Assembly (NCBI GenBank): GCA_963991145.1
Contig: CAXDOZ010000003.1
Span: 1-51,068, forward strand
DNA length: 51,068 nt
From: CAXDOZ01 sp963991145
GTDB taxonomy: Bacteria > Bacteroidota > Bacteroidia > Chitinophagales > JABDMM01
Direction: 5' to 3'
Numbering within the stretch: the stretch's first letter is position 1; the number at the start of each line of letters is the position of its first letter. Positions 1-8,370 of the stretch are shown piece after piece. Both the position numbers and the translations under genes were made by a program. The notes beneath the pieces were generated by a model, which ran no database searches, was not told where the DNA came from, and worked only from the letters and a program-made list of their open reading frames with translations.

Positions 1-485
1 AGTCCTCTGGAATCGTTACGATAAGCGTATCGATGATTCCGTTTGGTCCACCACCTGGGCCACAAGTATCACATGTTGGACAGGTGTCGCCAATACAAGG
101 TGGATCGTTGACAGGTGTCACATCGACGATGTAAACTTGAGTATCACATAAGCCGCCTGTATCACAAGCAGTAAAGACAAATACATCTCTTCCGATCCAG
201 TTCAGATCTGGCTGATAGTACACACAAGGTGTGTCATTTGCTGTGATGCCGATCGGACCAGGAGTCGTGAAGTAGCCCATACCGTTATCGAAGCTGTCAA
301 GAACAGCAATCACAACGCTATCATATGGGTTACCGAAGTCTACATCCGTGATCGGGAAGCAAGCTGTTACGTTTGAGTCCTCTGGAATCGTTACGATAAG
401 CGTATCGATGATTCCGTTTGGTCCACCACCAGGGCCGCAAGTATCACATGTTGGACAGGTGTCGCCAATACATGGTGGATCGTTT
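1..485 (-). repeat. Direct repeat within coding sequence, 375-base period
   Basis: Bases 1-110 and 376-485 are nearly identical, with four differences that I can count. They encode the linker C-P-T-C-D-T-C-G-P-G-G-G plus the T-I-P-E-D strand twice, 125 codons apart. The first copy is cut by the window edge, so the array may continue. The reading frame is kept through both copies, and they belong to the giant surface protein. Confidence 0.85.
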
Positions 486-3400
486 TCCGGTGTGATAACA
501 ACATAAACAGTTGCTGTATCGCAACATTGAGTACCAATAACCGGAGGAATTACAGTGTCACAAACAATATAGCTGAATGTGTCAAATCCAAAGAAGTTGA
601 GATTTGGAGTATAGTTTATTGTTCCGCTATCCGTAGCAGTAGCAGTTCCATTTGCAGGAAGCATAAGTACTTCTACAGACTCAGGATTTAGATTAGAGTC
701 AACATCGATATCATTTGCAAGAACATCAATATTCACTGTGATATCCTCTCTTGTTGTATCGAAATCATCAACCGCTATTGGACAATCATTGATTTGGATC
801 ACAGCGATAAAGACGTCTGCTGTATCGCACTCAGCAGGCATAAACTGATCGCAAACGTAGTAGGTGAATGTATCAAAGCCTACGAAGTTCAGATTAGGCG
901 TATAAAGAACCTCTCCGTTTGTTGTGTCAAGGTTTGCAGTTCCATTACTTGGTCCTGAAATGATCACTACGCTCGTCGTATCAAGGAATCCTTCAGGGTC
1001 GAAATCATTCGCCAGGATAATGATCAATGTTGAATCATTAACATCAACTGTATCAAAATCATCATTAGCAACAGGTGGCTGGTTCAGAGCCGCACAGAAT
1101 GGAGTTGCAGGTGGATAAGCAACGGTATCCGGCGAACTTGTTGGGTTTACTGATGCATAAACTACAATTGGTCGGTACTCAGGACCAGGATAGGTCTTAA
1201 TACCATTACTATCAACCGAGAAACCTGGCCAGAAAACTACATTATTTAGTGACTGATTCGCCAACACTGTAGTGTCTCCGGCAGTATCAATTATATAGAT
1301 AGTAGCAAGAGTGTCTGTGGTTCCAGTGACAAAGATGTTCCATCTCAATAGTGGATTATCATCGATACAAGCACTGTCAAAGTTGACAATTAAAGACTGA
1401 AGAACAGTGATGTATACGTTGGCGGTATCAAACCCTCCATTACTATCTGTAATGGCATATTGGAAGGTGTCAATACCTGAGAATGTGATATTCGGAACGT
1501 ATTTAACCAGATTATTAGAATCAATAGTGGCCACTCCATTATTCGGAGTAGATACGTAGATCACAGTTAAGGTATCACCATCTAGATCCGAATCATTATC
1601 AAGAACGGAGACATAGACTGAATCTCCCGCTACCACTGTGTCGAAGTCATCAACTGCAAGCGGTGGATCATTTACTGGAGTAATAATTACAATCAATACC
1701 TGGGTATCGCATAATCCTCCGGTATCACATGCAATGAATACAAAGGTGTCTGTTCCAATGTAATTAGTGTCAGGCTCATAGAATACACAAGCCGTATCCT
1801 GCATGGTAAATGAGTAAGGTGCTGGTCCTGTAAAGAAGCCATTACCATTATCGAATGAGTCGTATACAAAGTAGGTTACACTATCGAATGGATTGTTAAA
1901 GTCTACATCGTTGATAATGAAGCAAACTGTGGTATCACTATCCTCAGGAATAGTTACAATAAGTGTATCTGTAACACCTGGTTCTACATGTGGATCACAA
2001 GTATCAAGTAGACAGATCTTAGGCGTATCGTTTACTGGTGTGATCTCAATGAACACTGTCGCAGTATCACAAAGAACAGGGATTCCAGTATCACATACGA
2101 AGTAGACAAAGGTGTCATTTCCATTGTAATCAAGGATACTGTTATAATCTACCGTTCCATCTCCCAAAGGAATAGCCGTTCCAAATGAAGGACCACTAAT
2201 GATGGTAACTGAAGCACTGTCAAGAGGACCATCAACATCGAAATCATTTTCGATCACATTGAGGATGGTATTGTCCTCAAGCGTGGTGTAGAAGTCATCA
2301 TTAGCTACCGGAGGATCATTCACCGGAGTAACAATTACAATATAGACTTGAGTATCACAAAGTCCGCCGGTATCACAGGCAGTGAACACGAAAGTGTCCT
2401 GACCAGTCCAGTTTGTATCAGGTCTGTAGAACACACATAATGTGTCATTCATCGTGATTCCGATAGAACCCGGAACTGTGAAATAACCCATTCCATTGTC
2501 GAAGCTGTCAAGTACAGTAATCACTACACTATCGTATGGATTATTGAAATCAGGGTCCTCAATAATGAAGCATACAGTTGTATCCGTATCCTCAGGGATG
2601 GTTACAATAGTAGTATCAGTCTCCCCATTCTCATTTCTATCACATGTATCAACAACATATCTCAAACAAGGAGTATCATTTACTGGAGTCACTGTAACAA
2701 AGACTGTAGCAGTATCACAGTAAATTGGAATACCTAGATCACAAATTGAATATTGGAATGAATCTGTTCCATTGAAATCAAGATCCGGTGAATAGAGGAT
2801 CTGGAAGCCGGATGTAACTGCTGTTCCATTATTAGCATTTGTGATAGGCATTACAGTTGAGGAATCAATGTTATTATCCGGATCAGTATCGTTTGCCAGA
2901 ACATTGATAAGAATTGGAGTTTCCTCTGGTGTAGAACGTGTATCGTTTACTGCAACAGGAGGATTATTACAGAACTCAACCAGGTAACTATTACAAAGCT
3001 GAGGTCCTTCCCCACAAGAGTTTACTGCACTTACACAGATATTATGCAGGCCAGTATCTACTCCATTCCAATTGATGACGATAAAGGTGTCAGCTGCAGT
3101 ACCTCCTACTTGAAGTGCTCCGGTTGGAATCGTCCAATTGTAGCTAGTAGCTCCAGGAACAGCATTTATATGGAAGGTGTCAATACCAGAGTTAAAGCAG
3201 ATCGTATCTGCAATTGGAGCAATTAGATAGGTATACTGTTCGAATGCTTCATTTCCACAGAAATCGGTAACAGTAACTGTTGTTGTACAACGAATCACAT
3301 TACCAAGTGTGTCAGCACCAACTACATTTGAAAGGCTATCATTTGGATTGGAGAAATCAACCCCATTACAAGTAGTCTCCCACTGATAAGTGAATGGTGG

Positions 3401-4615
3401 ACGACCGCCAGTAGAAACAACAACCTCCGCCTGGTTTTCTGATCCAGCTCCAATTTGAACCGGGAAAGAAGTTGACAGGGTCATTCCTTTCTCGATTGCG
3501 GCGGTCATCAGGAAGTTGAATAACGAAGCCTGTGCTGCGATTTGTGATTGGTTAGTACCAGTTGGGTTGTGACCAGCCAGATAGAATACTAGGCCATAGT
3601 TTGGATTACCAAAAGCACGTCCGAAAACGAACTTTGCACCCTTACGAGGAGCAGCTCCATCAGAGGTTCCATACATCACGGTAGTGGTAGGTCTCCATCT
3701 TCCATTTGTCAATGGGATATACCATTCCTCTGAACCGTTCTCTGTTGCTGAAGTTGGATCCCCTAGAAACTGAGTAAGTGGGTCATCTGCAAGAGAGGAA
3801 TCAAATGTATACGGTAGTGTTGGATTATCAGGGTGATCTTCTGTAATTAAAGATCCACATTTATTATTGTCATAACACTGCAAACCATTTGTAGAAAGGA
3901 AATTCATTCTAAGCGAAGTATCACCAGGTGCATTGATACCTTCCATGATACTTACCGCTCGACAAGAAGCCCAGAAATAACCTTTATTGTCTCTATCCCA
4001 ATCCCTTACATTGCTATGTGTTGCCCAAGTTGGATCTGCGTGAGGCATGATGAAGATATCATCACAGTTATCCAATTGAGTTGGCAACTTAAGGTTATAG
4101 GCTGATGAGGGAATATCGGCATTCTGATAATAGTCAATAGCAATTGAAGAGGACTGTTGATCAAGAGTTGCTATTGGCCAATAAACAATGCTTCCGAAAA
4201 TATAGGCAGTGAAGTCAGACACTGCTGTATCGATCTCGACCCCCTCACTCATCCATTCGGCAATAACCGAATCAACTTGAGGAGTTCTGTATTCTGGTGG
4301 GATGATGAATGGCCCACCGATATAATCTTTCCCATTGTGAGAGAAGTCGATCCCTCCTACCCCTTTACCGGGTAAAATTGACCAGTTTACGTATACATTG
4401 TAGTTATTCAGGAGTTCATAGATCATCCCGTAGGGCTTTAATGCATTCCCTACAGTTACAGGTGTGACACCCATATCTACGATCAATGATCCCGAGTCAA
4501 CTACCTCGTATTTTCCATTGAACTGAATTACTGCTCCGGCCTCTTTCTGCGTAGCAAACAGACCCAGGAATATTCCCAGTATCTGAAGTAAAACAAGTGA
4601 TTTAAAATTTCTCAT
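1..4615 (-). CDS. Giant secreted multi-domain surface protein (partial, C-terminus beyond left edge)
   Basis: The minus-strand frame is open from the ATG at 4615 to the window edge, about 1,538 codons without a stop, so the gene is partial at its 3' end. Residues 1-28 form a signal peptide (basic start, long hydrophobic stretch, Ala-rich end). Residues about 29-380 are a globular domain I cannot name, containing a W-A-S-C-R-A motif with Cys218. A PKD/Ig-like segment follows (about 380-550). The rest is a string of cadherin/Big_9-like modules joined by V-N-D-P-P or V-N-D-T-P linkers. A roughly 100-residue type alternates in part with a 125-residue type marked by T-I-P-E-D and C-D-T-G-G-L-C-D-T-Q. 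Such proteins are usually T9SS substrates with a C-terminal sorting domain, which here would lie outside the window. It starts 26 bases after the stop of the upstream secreted protein and is probably co-transcribed with it. The role is inferred to be adhesion or surface structure. Confidence 0.88.
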   Translation of the reverse strand, partial: MRNFKSLVLLQILGIFLGLFATQKEAGAVIQFNGKYEVVDSGSLIVDMGVTPVTVGNALKPYGMIYELLNNYNVYVNWSILPGKGVGGIDFSHNGKDYIGGPFIIPPEYRTPQVDSVIAEWMSEGVEIDTAVSDFTAYIFGSIVYWPIATLDQQSSSIAIDYYQNADIPSSAYNLKLPTQLDNCDDIFIMPHADPTWATHSNVRDWDRDNKGYFWASCRAVSIMEGINAPGDTSLRMNFLSTNGLQCYDNNKCGSLITEDHPDNPTLPYTFDSSLADDPLTQFLGDPTSATENGSEEWYIPLTNGRWRPTTTVMYGTSDGAAPRKGAKFVFGRAFGNPNYGLVFYLAGHNPTGTNQSQIAAQASLFNFLMTAAIEKGMTLSTSFPVQIGAGSENQAEVVVSTGGRPPFTYQWETTCNGVDFSNPNDSLSNVVGADTLGNVIRCTTTVTVTDFCGNEAFEQYTYLIAPIADTICFNSGIDTFHINAVPGATSYNWTIPTGALQVGGTAADTFIVINWNGVDTGLHNICVSAVNSCGEGPQLCNSYLVEFCNNPPVAVNDTRSTPEETPILINVLANDTDPDNNIDSSTVMPITNANNGTAVTSGFQILYSPDLDFNGTDSFQYSICDLGIPIYCDTATVFVTVTPVNDTPCLRYVVDTCDRNENGETDTTIVTIPEDTDTTVCFIIEDPDFNNPYDSVVITVLDSFDNGMGYFTVPGSIGITMNDTLCVFYRPDTNWTGQDTFVFTACDTGGLCDTQVYIVIVTPVNDPPVANDDFYTTLEDNTILNVIENDFDVDGPLDSASVTIISGPSFGTAIPLGDGTVDYNSILDYNGNDTFVYFVCDTGIPVLCDTATVFIEITPVNDTPKICLLDTCDPHVEPGVTDTLIVTIPEDSDTTVCFIINDVDFNNPFDSVTYFVYDSFDNGNGFFTGPAPYSFTMQDTACVFYEPDTNYIGTDTFVFIACDTGGLCDTQVLIVIITPVNDPPLAVDDFDTVVAGDSVYVSVLDNDSDLDGDTLTVIYVSTPNNGVATIDSNNLVKYVPNITFSGIDTFQYAITDSNGGFDTANVYITVLQSLIVNFDSACIDDNPLLRWNIFVTGTTDTLATIYIIDTAGDTTVLANQSLNNVVFWPGFSVDSNGIKTYPGPEYRPIVVYASVNPTSSPDTVAYPPATPFCAALNQPPVANDDFDTVDVNDSTLIIILANDFDPEGFLDTTSVVIISGPSNGTANLDTTNGEVLYTPNLNFVGFDTFTYYVCDQFMPAECDTADVFIAVIQINDCPIAVDDFDTTREDITVNIDVLANDIDVDSNLNPESVEVLMLPANGTATATDSGTINYTPNLNFFGFDTFSYIVCDTVIPPVIGTQCCDTATVYVVITPENDPPCIGDTCPTCDTCGPGGGPNGIIDTLIVTIPEDSNVTACFPITDVDFGNPYDSVVIAVLDSFDNGMGYFTTPGPIGITANDTPCVYYQPDLNWIGRDVFVFTACDTGGLCDTQVYIVDVTPVNDPPCIGDTCPTCDTCGPGGGPNGIIDTLIVTIPED

Positions 4616-4641
4616 GACTATATCTTGATTTCCGGGGAAGA

Positions 4642-7092
4642 TTATTTTCTAAATATTTGAGCAGGTGAACCTGGTATGCTGCTTGGAATAACTGGTCTAC
4701 AAACGGTGTTGGTTTCACAACCCACAGAGGTGAATCCTTTGACACATACATCACCTGATGCAAAACCAGTGATAACGGTTATTGAGCCTGCTGGTCCGAA
4801 ATAAGTACTGTTTCCGCCACTTTCAATAATCTGATGGGTTGCAGGGACAGTCCACTGGAAGTTTGCAATTACATCACTTGTAACAGCTGAATAGGTAACT
4901 GTATCTCCAGCACAAGGCACAGGAATCGTAGCGTTGATTGTATCAATGGTTGGATCACATTCCTCAGTTACAATTACAATAATTGTAGTATCACAAATTG
5001 GGAAATTGTCACATGTAATTGTGCAGAAGGTATCAGCACCCAAGAAATTTGAGTCAGGAGTGTAAGTGACTCTATAATTAGGACTCGACGAGAACGTATC
5101 TCCTGGCAGAACAAAGTCAATAGTAAGCTCAATTTCTGCGTCAGCGGTACACCCGCCGCCTGGGGTGAAGTTCACCTGACTGCCAATAAATAAGTTAAAG
5201 TTTACTGATGTGTTGCCTTGAAGTTGGCTTGTAATATCAATGTTTGAAGATCCAACTGAGGCGAAGGTACATCCATCTACACCTGTAGAAAGGTTGGTAG
5301 CAACATTTGAACCGTTAATACCAAAGTTTGCAAACTCGTTACCTCCTGGGCCATTACTAAAGTCACCTCGGAGTCTAATGTTTAGAGTAGCGGATACAAT
5401 ATCACCGCCATTAGGCACAGAATATGGAGTTGAAACCGTACCCCCAGTATTGTTACTGGTCATATTTGTTACCGAAGTAACAGAAGGTCCTGAGAAAACA
5501 ACCGCCATATCACCAGTTCCGCAGGTATCGCTGTATACAACAACTCCACTATCTGGGTCCTGGCAGGAGTTTAAAGTATAAGGCCCATAACTAGAATAAA
5601 CAGAACCCTCAATGCACGAATCGTAAACAGTGTTTACAATGATTGTATCGATGATTGTATCTGTAGTTGGTCTACTTACAATGTATACTCGAGCAGTATC
5701 ATAAAAAACAGGGAATGCAATATTCCCAATTACATAATCAAAAGAATCCAAGCCCTGGAATCCAGGATTTGGAGTATAAGTGAATGTTCCATCCCCATTG
5801 TTAACCAATCCTCCATTTGAAGGGCTTGTAAATGCTGAAGTTAAACTTGTATCAAGGTTATTTGCAGGAATAAGATCATTTCCAAGAACGGTAGTTAATA
5901 CAGGTACTCCTGGGTTTGTGTAGAAAGTGTCATCAATTGCTGTAATTGGGCAATCATTTCCACAAGTAGCAGAAATTCTGATTGAACCAATAATAATTGA
6001 CTGACCAGAAGGAGAAACAGGAGAAATTACTCTAACCTGAGCAACATCAGCAGATCCAGGCACATTATTCAAGGTAAGATTTGAGATGGTTAATGAAGCC
6101 CCATCTCTTTCAGTGGATACTGTATCATACGCTACCTGCCCTGCACAAGTGAACTCTACAATAAGAATACGTCCGTCCAGGCTGATCTCAGAACAAGGAA
6201 CAACAGCATTTACTGTCTTGGTTTCCTGAGTTACCGGAATATTGGCATATCGAACAATTGTAGATCTAAATCCATATCCTGGAAGAAGTGATGCGCCAGC
6301 ACCTTCACAGTCAAGGCTGTTTTTTCTAAGAATATATAACATCATCGACTGAGCAATAGAAGGATCAGAAGGCTGAACCGTTACTTCTGTTGCTGGATCA
6401 AGGTAAGTTCTAAATACAGCTCTTGAAGAGCTACCATTTTCAATAGGTGTAAAGGAGGTTATATTCTTGGTTTCATTTGGAGTGCTGAAAACAACGTTTG
6501 ACATCGTTCCTCCCTTGTAAGTAACCTCTGCTAGAATAGAGTCGATATTTCCCGTATCTGAAACCGGAAGAGTGAAACTAGATTGGTTAAGTATACCGCT
6601 TCCATAAACATCAAAGAATTTCTTATCCTCACATGCAATATCAACCTCATTGATACAATCGGGATCGACAGCATCTGCTAGTCCGTCTCCATCATCATCA
6701 AATCCATTTCCACAGATCTCAACAACAACAGAAATATTTGCAGTAGCCTGATCACAATTTCCGCCGCTGCAGATTTCATAATCAAGAGCATCTGCACCGG
6801 CATATCCATTATCTGACAAATAGATAATATCTCCCGAGGCTAGCAACTTTGCTTGTCCATTTGAAGGACCACTTACGATTGTCACCGTAAAGGGACCTGG
6901 AGGATAGGTGTCATTGTCATACACATCGAGCCACTTTTTGCGCTCGGAGTTAACAGTATAGCTATCATTAACAGCAGAAACCTGAGCATCTGCCGAAAAT
7001 GCAAATGAGCCAATCACTGTTAAAATGATACTGGCACGAAGAATCACGGGACTATTTAAAGTCCTTTCAACTAAATAGGATAAGGTTCTCAT
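4642..7092 (-). CDS. Secreted Ig-like/Big_9 repeat surface protein, no recognisable sorting domain
   Basis: This is an 816-residue protein if it starts at the ATG at 7092. The frame stays open to an ATG at 7266, but those 58 extra codons do not look like protein, whereas M-R-T-L-S-Y begins a good signal peptide that ends near S-A-D-A-Q (residues 1-37). After it come a Big_9-like module (N-D-S-Y-T-V), a C-G-N-G-F-D-D-D-G-D-G-L acidic motif of the kind found in many Bacteroidota surface proteins, a beta-rich region, another Big_9 module (about 390-480), a large insert, and a PKD-like end containing F-Q-W-T-V-P. It stops at I-F-R-K without a T9SS type A or B domain, which is odd for its neighbourhood and may mean truncation or periplasmic residence. 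The next gene starts 26 bases downstream. The function is unknown, probably cell surface. Confidence 0.85.
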   Translation of the reverse strand: MRTLSYLVERTLNSPVILRASIILTVIGSFAFSADAQVSAVNDSYTVNSERKKWLDVYDNDTYPPGPFTVTIVSGPSNGQAKLLASGDIIYLSDNGYAGADALDYEICSGGNCDQATANISVVVEICGNGFDDDGDGLADAVDPDCINEVDIACEDKKFFDVYGSGILNQSSFTLPVSDTGNIDSILAEVTYKGGTMSNVVFSTPNETKNITSFTPIENGSSSRAVFRTYLDPATEVTVQPSDPSIAQSMMLYILRKNSLDCEGAGASLLPGYGFRSTIVRYANIPVTQETKTVNAVVPCSEISLDGRILIVEFTCAGQVAYDTVSTERDGASLTISNLTLNNVPGSADVAQVRVISPVSPSGQSIIIGSIRISATCGNDCPITAIDDTFYTNPGVPVLTTVLGNDLIPANNLDTSLTSAFTSPSNGGLVNNGDGTFTYTPNPGFQGLDSFDYVIGNIAFPVFYDTARVYIVSRPTTDTIIDTIIVNTVYDSCIEGSVYSSYGPYTLNSCQDPDSGVVVYSDTCGTGDMAVVFSGPSVTSVTNMTSNNTGGTVSTPYSVPNGGDIVSATLNIRLRGDFSNGPGGNEFANFGINGSNVATNLSTGVDGCTFASVGSSNIDITSQLQGNTSVNFNLFIGSQVNFTPGGGCTADAEIELTIDFVLPGDTFSSSPNYRVTYTPDSNFLGADTFCTITCDNFPICDTTIIVIVTEECDPTIDTINATIPVPCAGDTVTYSAVTSDVIANFQWTVPATHQIIESGGNSTYFGPAGSITVITGFASGDVCVKGFTSVGCETNTVCRPVIPSSIPGSPAQIFRK

Positions 7093-7620
7093 GACCGGGG
7101 TCGATATTTTTCCTAAAAAAAATGAAACCGTAATGGGAGACCTCTCGTATAAGAGACCATTACGAGTACAAGAATATGATGTAGCCCCCTCTAAGAGTGA
7201 GTCTTTTGGAGCGGGCTGATATGTGTTTGGAATACTATGGCAAGGAAAGGGGTAATTTTTCTCCATAGATAAAGGATTGTATCCTCTGCCTATATGTAGA
7301 TAAGTAGCTTATGTTCCAAGGGCATAGGGGGTTTAAATAATGCGTTGTCTCGTTAGTTAGCTCTCAGCGGTATAAACCGGACCCTAAATATATAAAATGA
7401 ATCTCTGTATAATCGTATAAAAAAGAGTACAGTTGAGGGAAATCACCCTTCTAACCCTTGCCAAACGCGCGTTTCACCATCCACAAAAAGCTCCACTTTT
7501 TCCACATAAGACTTGAGCATCAAGACATTAAGATTTTTCTTAAATGGTAAATTGGAGAAATCCAACATTCTTCCTTGCGTCATGATCTAATTCAAAAAAA
7601 ATGGATTTCTTTGGGCGCTA
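7093..7620. other. Intergenic region between divergent genes, no gene seen
   Basis: About 530 bases separate the minus-strand surface protein from the plus-strand glycosyltransferase. It must carry promoters for both, but I found no exact TAnnTTTG box in either orientation. A six-codon ORF (7601-7621, M-D-F-F-G-R) ends in a TAATG overlap with the glycosyltransferase start. I saw no tRNA, terminator hairpin or longer ORF that looks real. Confidence 0.5.
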
Positions 7621-8370
7621 ATGAGCATTCTAGACCAAAAGGTTATCGTAGTGTTACCTGCTTATAATGCAGCGCAAACTCTTGAGGCAACATATAGGGA
7701 GATCCCTTTCGACATTGTTGATGATGTTGTTCTTGTAGATGATGCCAGTACGGATAGCACTGTGGAGGTTGCTAATTCATTAGGCATTAAGCATGTCTTG
7801 AAGCACGAAAAAAACAAGGGCTATGGTGGGAATCAAAAGTCCTGCTACAAAAAAGCCCTTAGCCTTGGTGCTGATATCATAATCATGCTTCATCCGGATT
7901 ATCAATACACGCCTAAACTTATCCCTTCAATGGTAGGTCTAATTTCACAGGACCTCTACCCTGTTGTGTTGGGTTCGCGAATTCTTGGAAATGGAGCCTT
8001 GAAAGGTGGAATGCCCATCTATAAATACATCGCAAATCGATTCCTTACATTTTTTCAGAACCTCTTTCAGGGGCAAAAACTCTCGGAATACCACACGGGA
8101 TATCGGGCATTTTCAAGCAAGGTGTTTGATCAGATAAATATTGAAGCAAACTCAGATGACTTCATCTTCGACAATCAGATGTTAGCTCAGATCATCTATA
8201 AAGATTTTAAGATCGGAGAAGTGACATGTCCAACGAAATACTTCCCTGAGGCAAGCAGTATCAATTTTAGGCGGAGTATGAAATACGGACTTGGATGTCT
8301 CTTAGTTAGCGTTCAATTCCGCCTTGCAAAATGGGGAATTTACAAGGCAAAGACCTTTAAGGGTATCTAA
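7621..8370 (+). CDS. Family 2 glycosyltransferase, dolichol-phosphate-mannose-synthase-like
   Basis: This 249-residue GT-A fold enzyme likely moves a sugar from a nucleotide donor to a lipid phosphate or an envelope glycan. The N-terminus shows V-V-L-P-A-Y-N (10-16), V-L-V-D-D-A-S-T-D-S-T (37-47) and G-Y-G-G-N-Q-K (67-73), and the metal-site region reads H-P-D-Y-Q (91-95), all typical of the DPM1-like GT2 group. No membrane segment is evident, unlike ArnC or GtrB proteins with C-terminal helices, so it is probably cytosolic or peripheral. Its 3' end overlaps the convergent ArnT-like gene by 14 bases. A lipid-linked sugar donor for that ArnT-like transferase is an attractive but unproven role. 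The family call is firm; acceptor and donor are unknown. Confidence 0.9.
   Translation: MSILDQKVIVVLPAYNAAQTLEATYREIPFDIVDDVVLVDDASTDSTVEVANSLGIKHVLKHEKNKGYGGNQKSCYKKALSLGADIIIMLHPDYQYTPKLIPSMVGLISQDLYPVVLGSRILGNGALKGGMPIYKYIANRFLTFFQNLFQGQKLSEYHTGYRAFSSKVFDQINIEANSDDFIFDNQMLAQIIYKDFKIGEVTCPTKYFPEASSINFRRSMKYGLGCLLVSVQFRLAKWGIYKAKTFKGI

Noticed and set aside
1..485. CRISPR or non-coding tandem repeat
   Set aside because: The repeat unit is 375 bases, keeps the reading frame and encodes conserved protein modules.
1..2723. Plus-strand ORFs opposite the giant protein, such as 924-1118, 1893-2105 and 2496-2723
   Set aside because: They are shadows of the repetitive minus-strand coding sequence, Ser/Val-rich and without domain features.
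4600..4660. Frameshift joining the two minus-strand surface proteins into one gene
   Set aside because: The second protein has its own ATG and a clear signal peptide, and the sequence after the first stop hits further stops without extending the domain.
7093..7266. Upstream extension of the 816-residue protein to an ATG at 7266
   Set aside because: The extra 58 residues have no signal-peptide character and mixed low-quality composition, whereas the ATG at 7092 begins a clear signal peptide.
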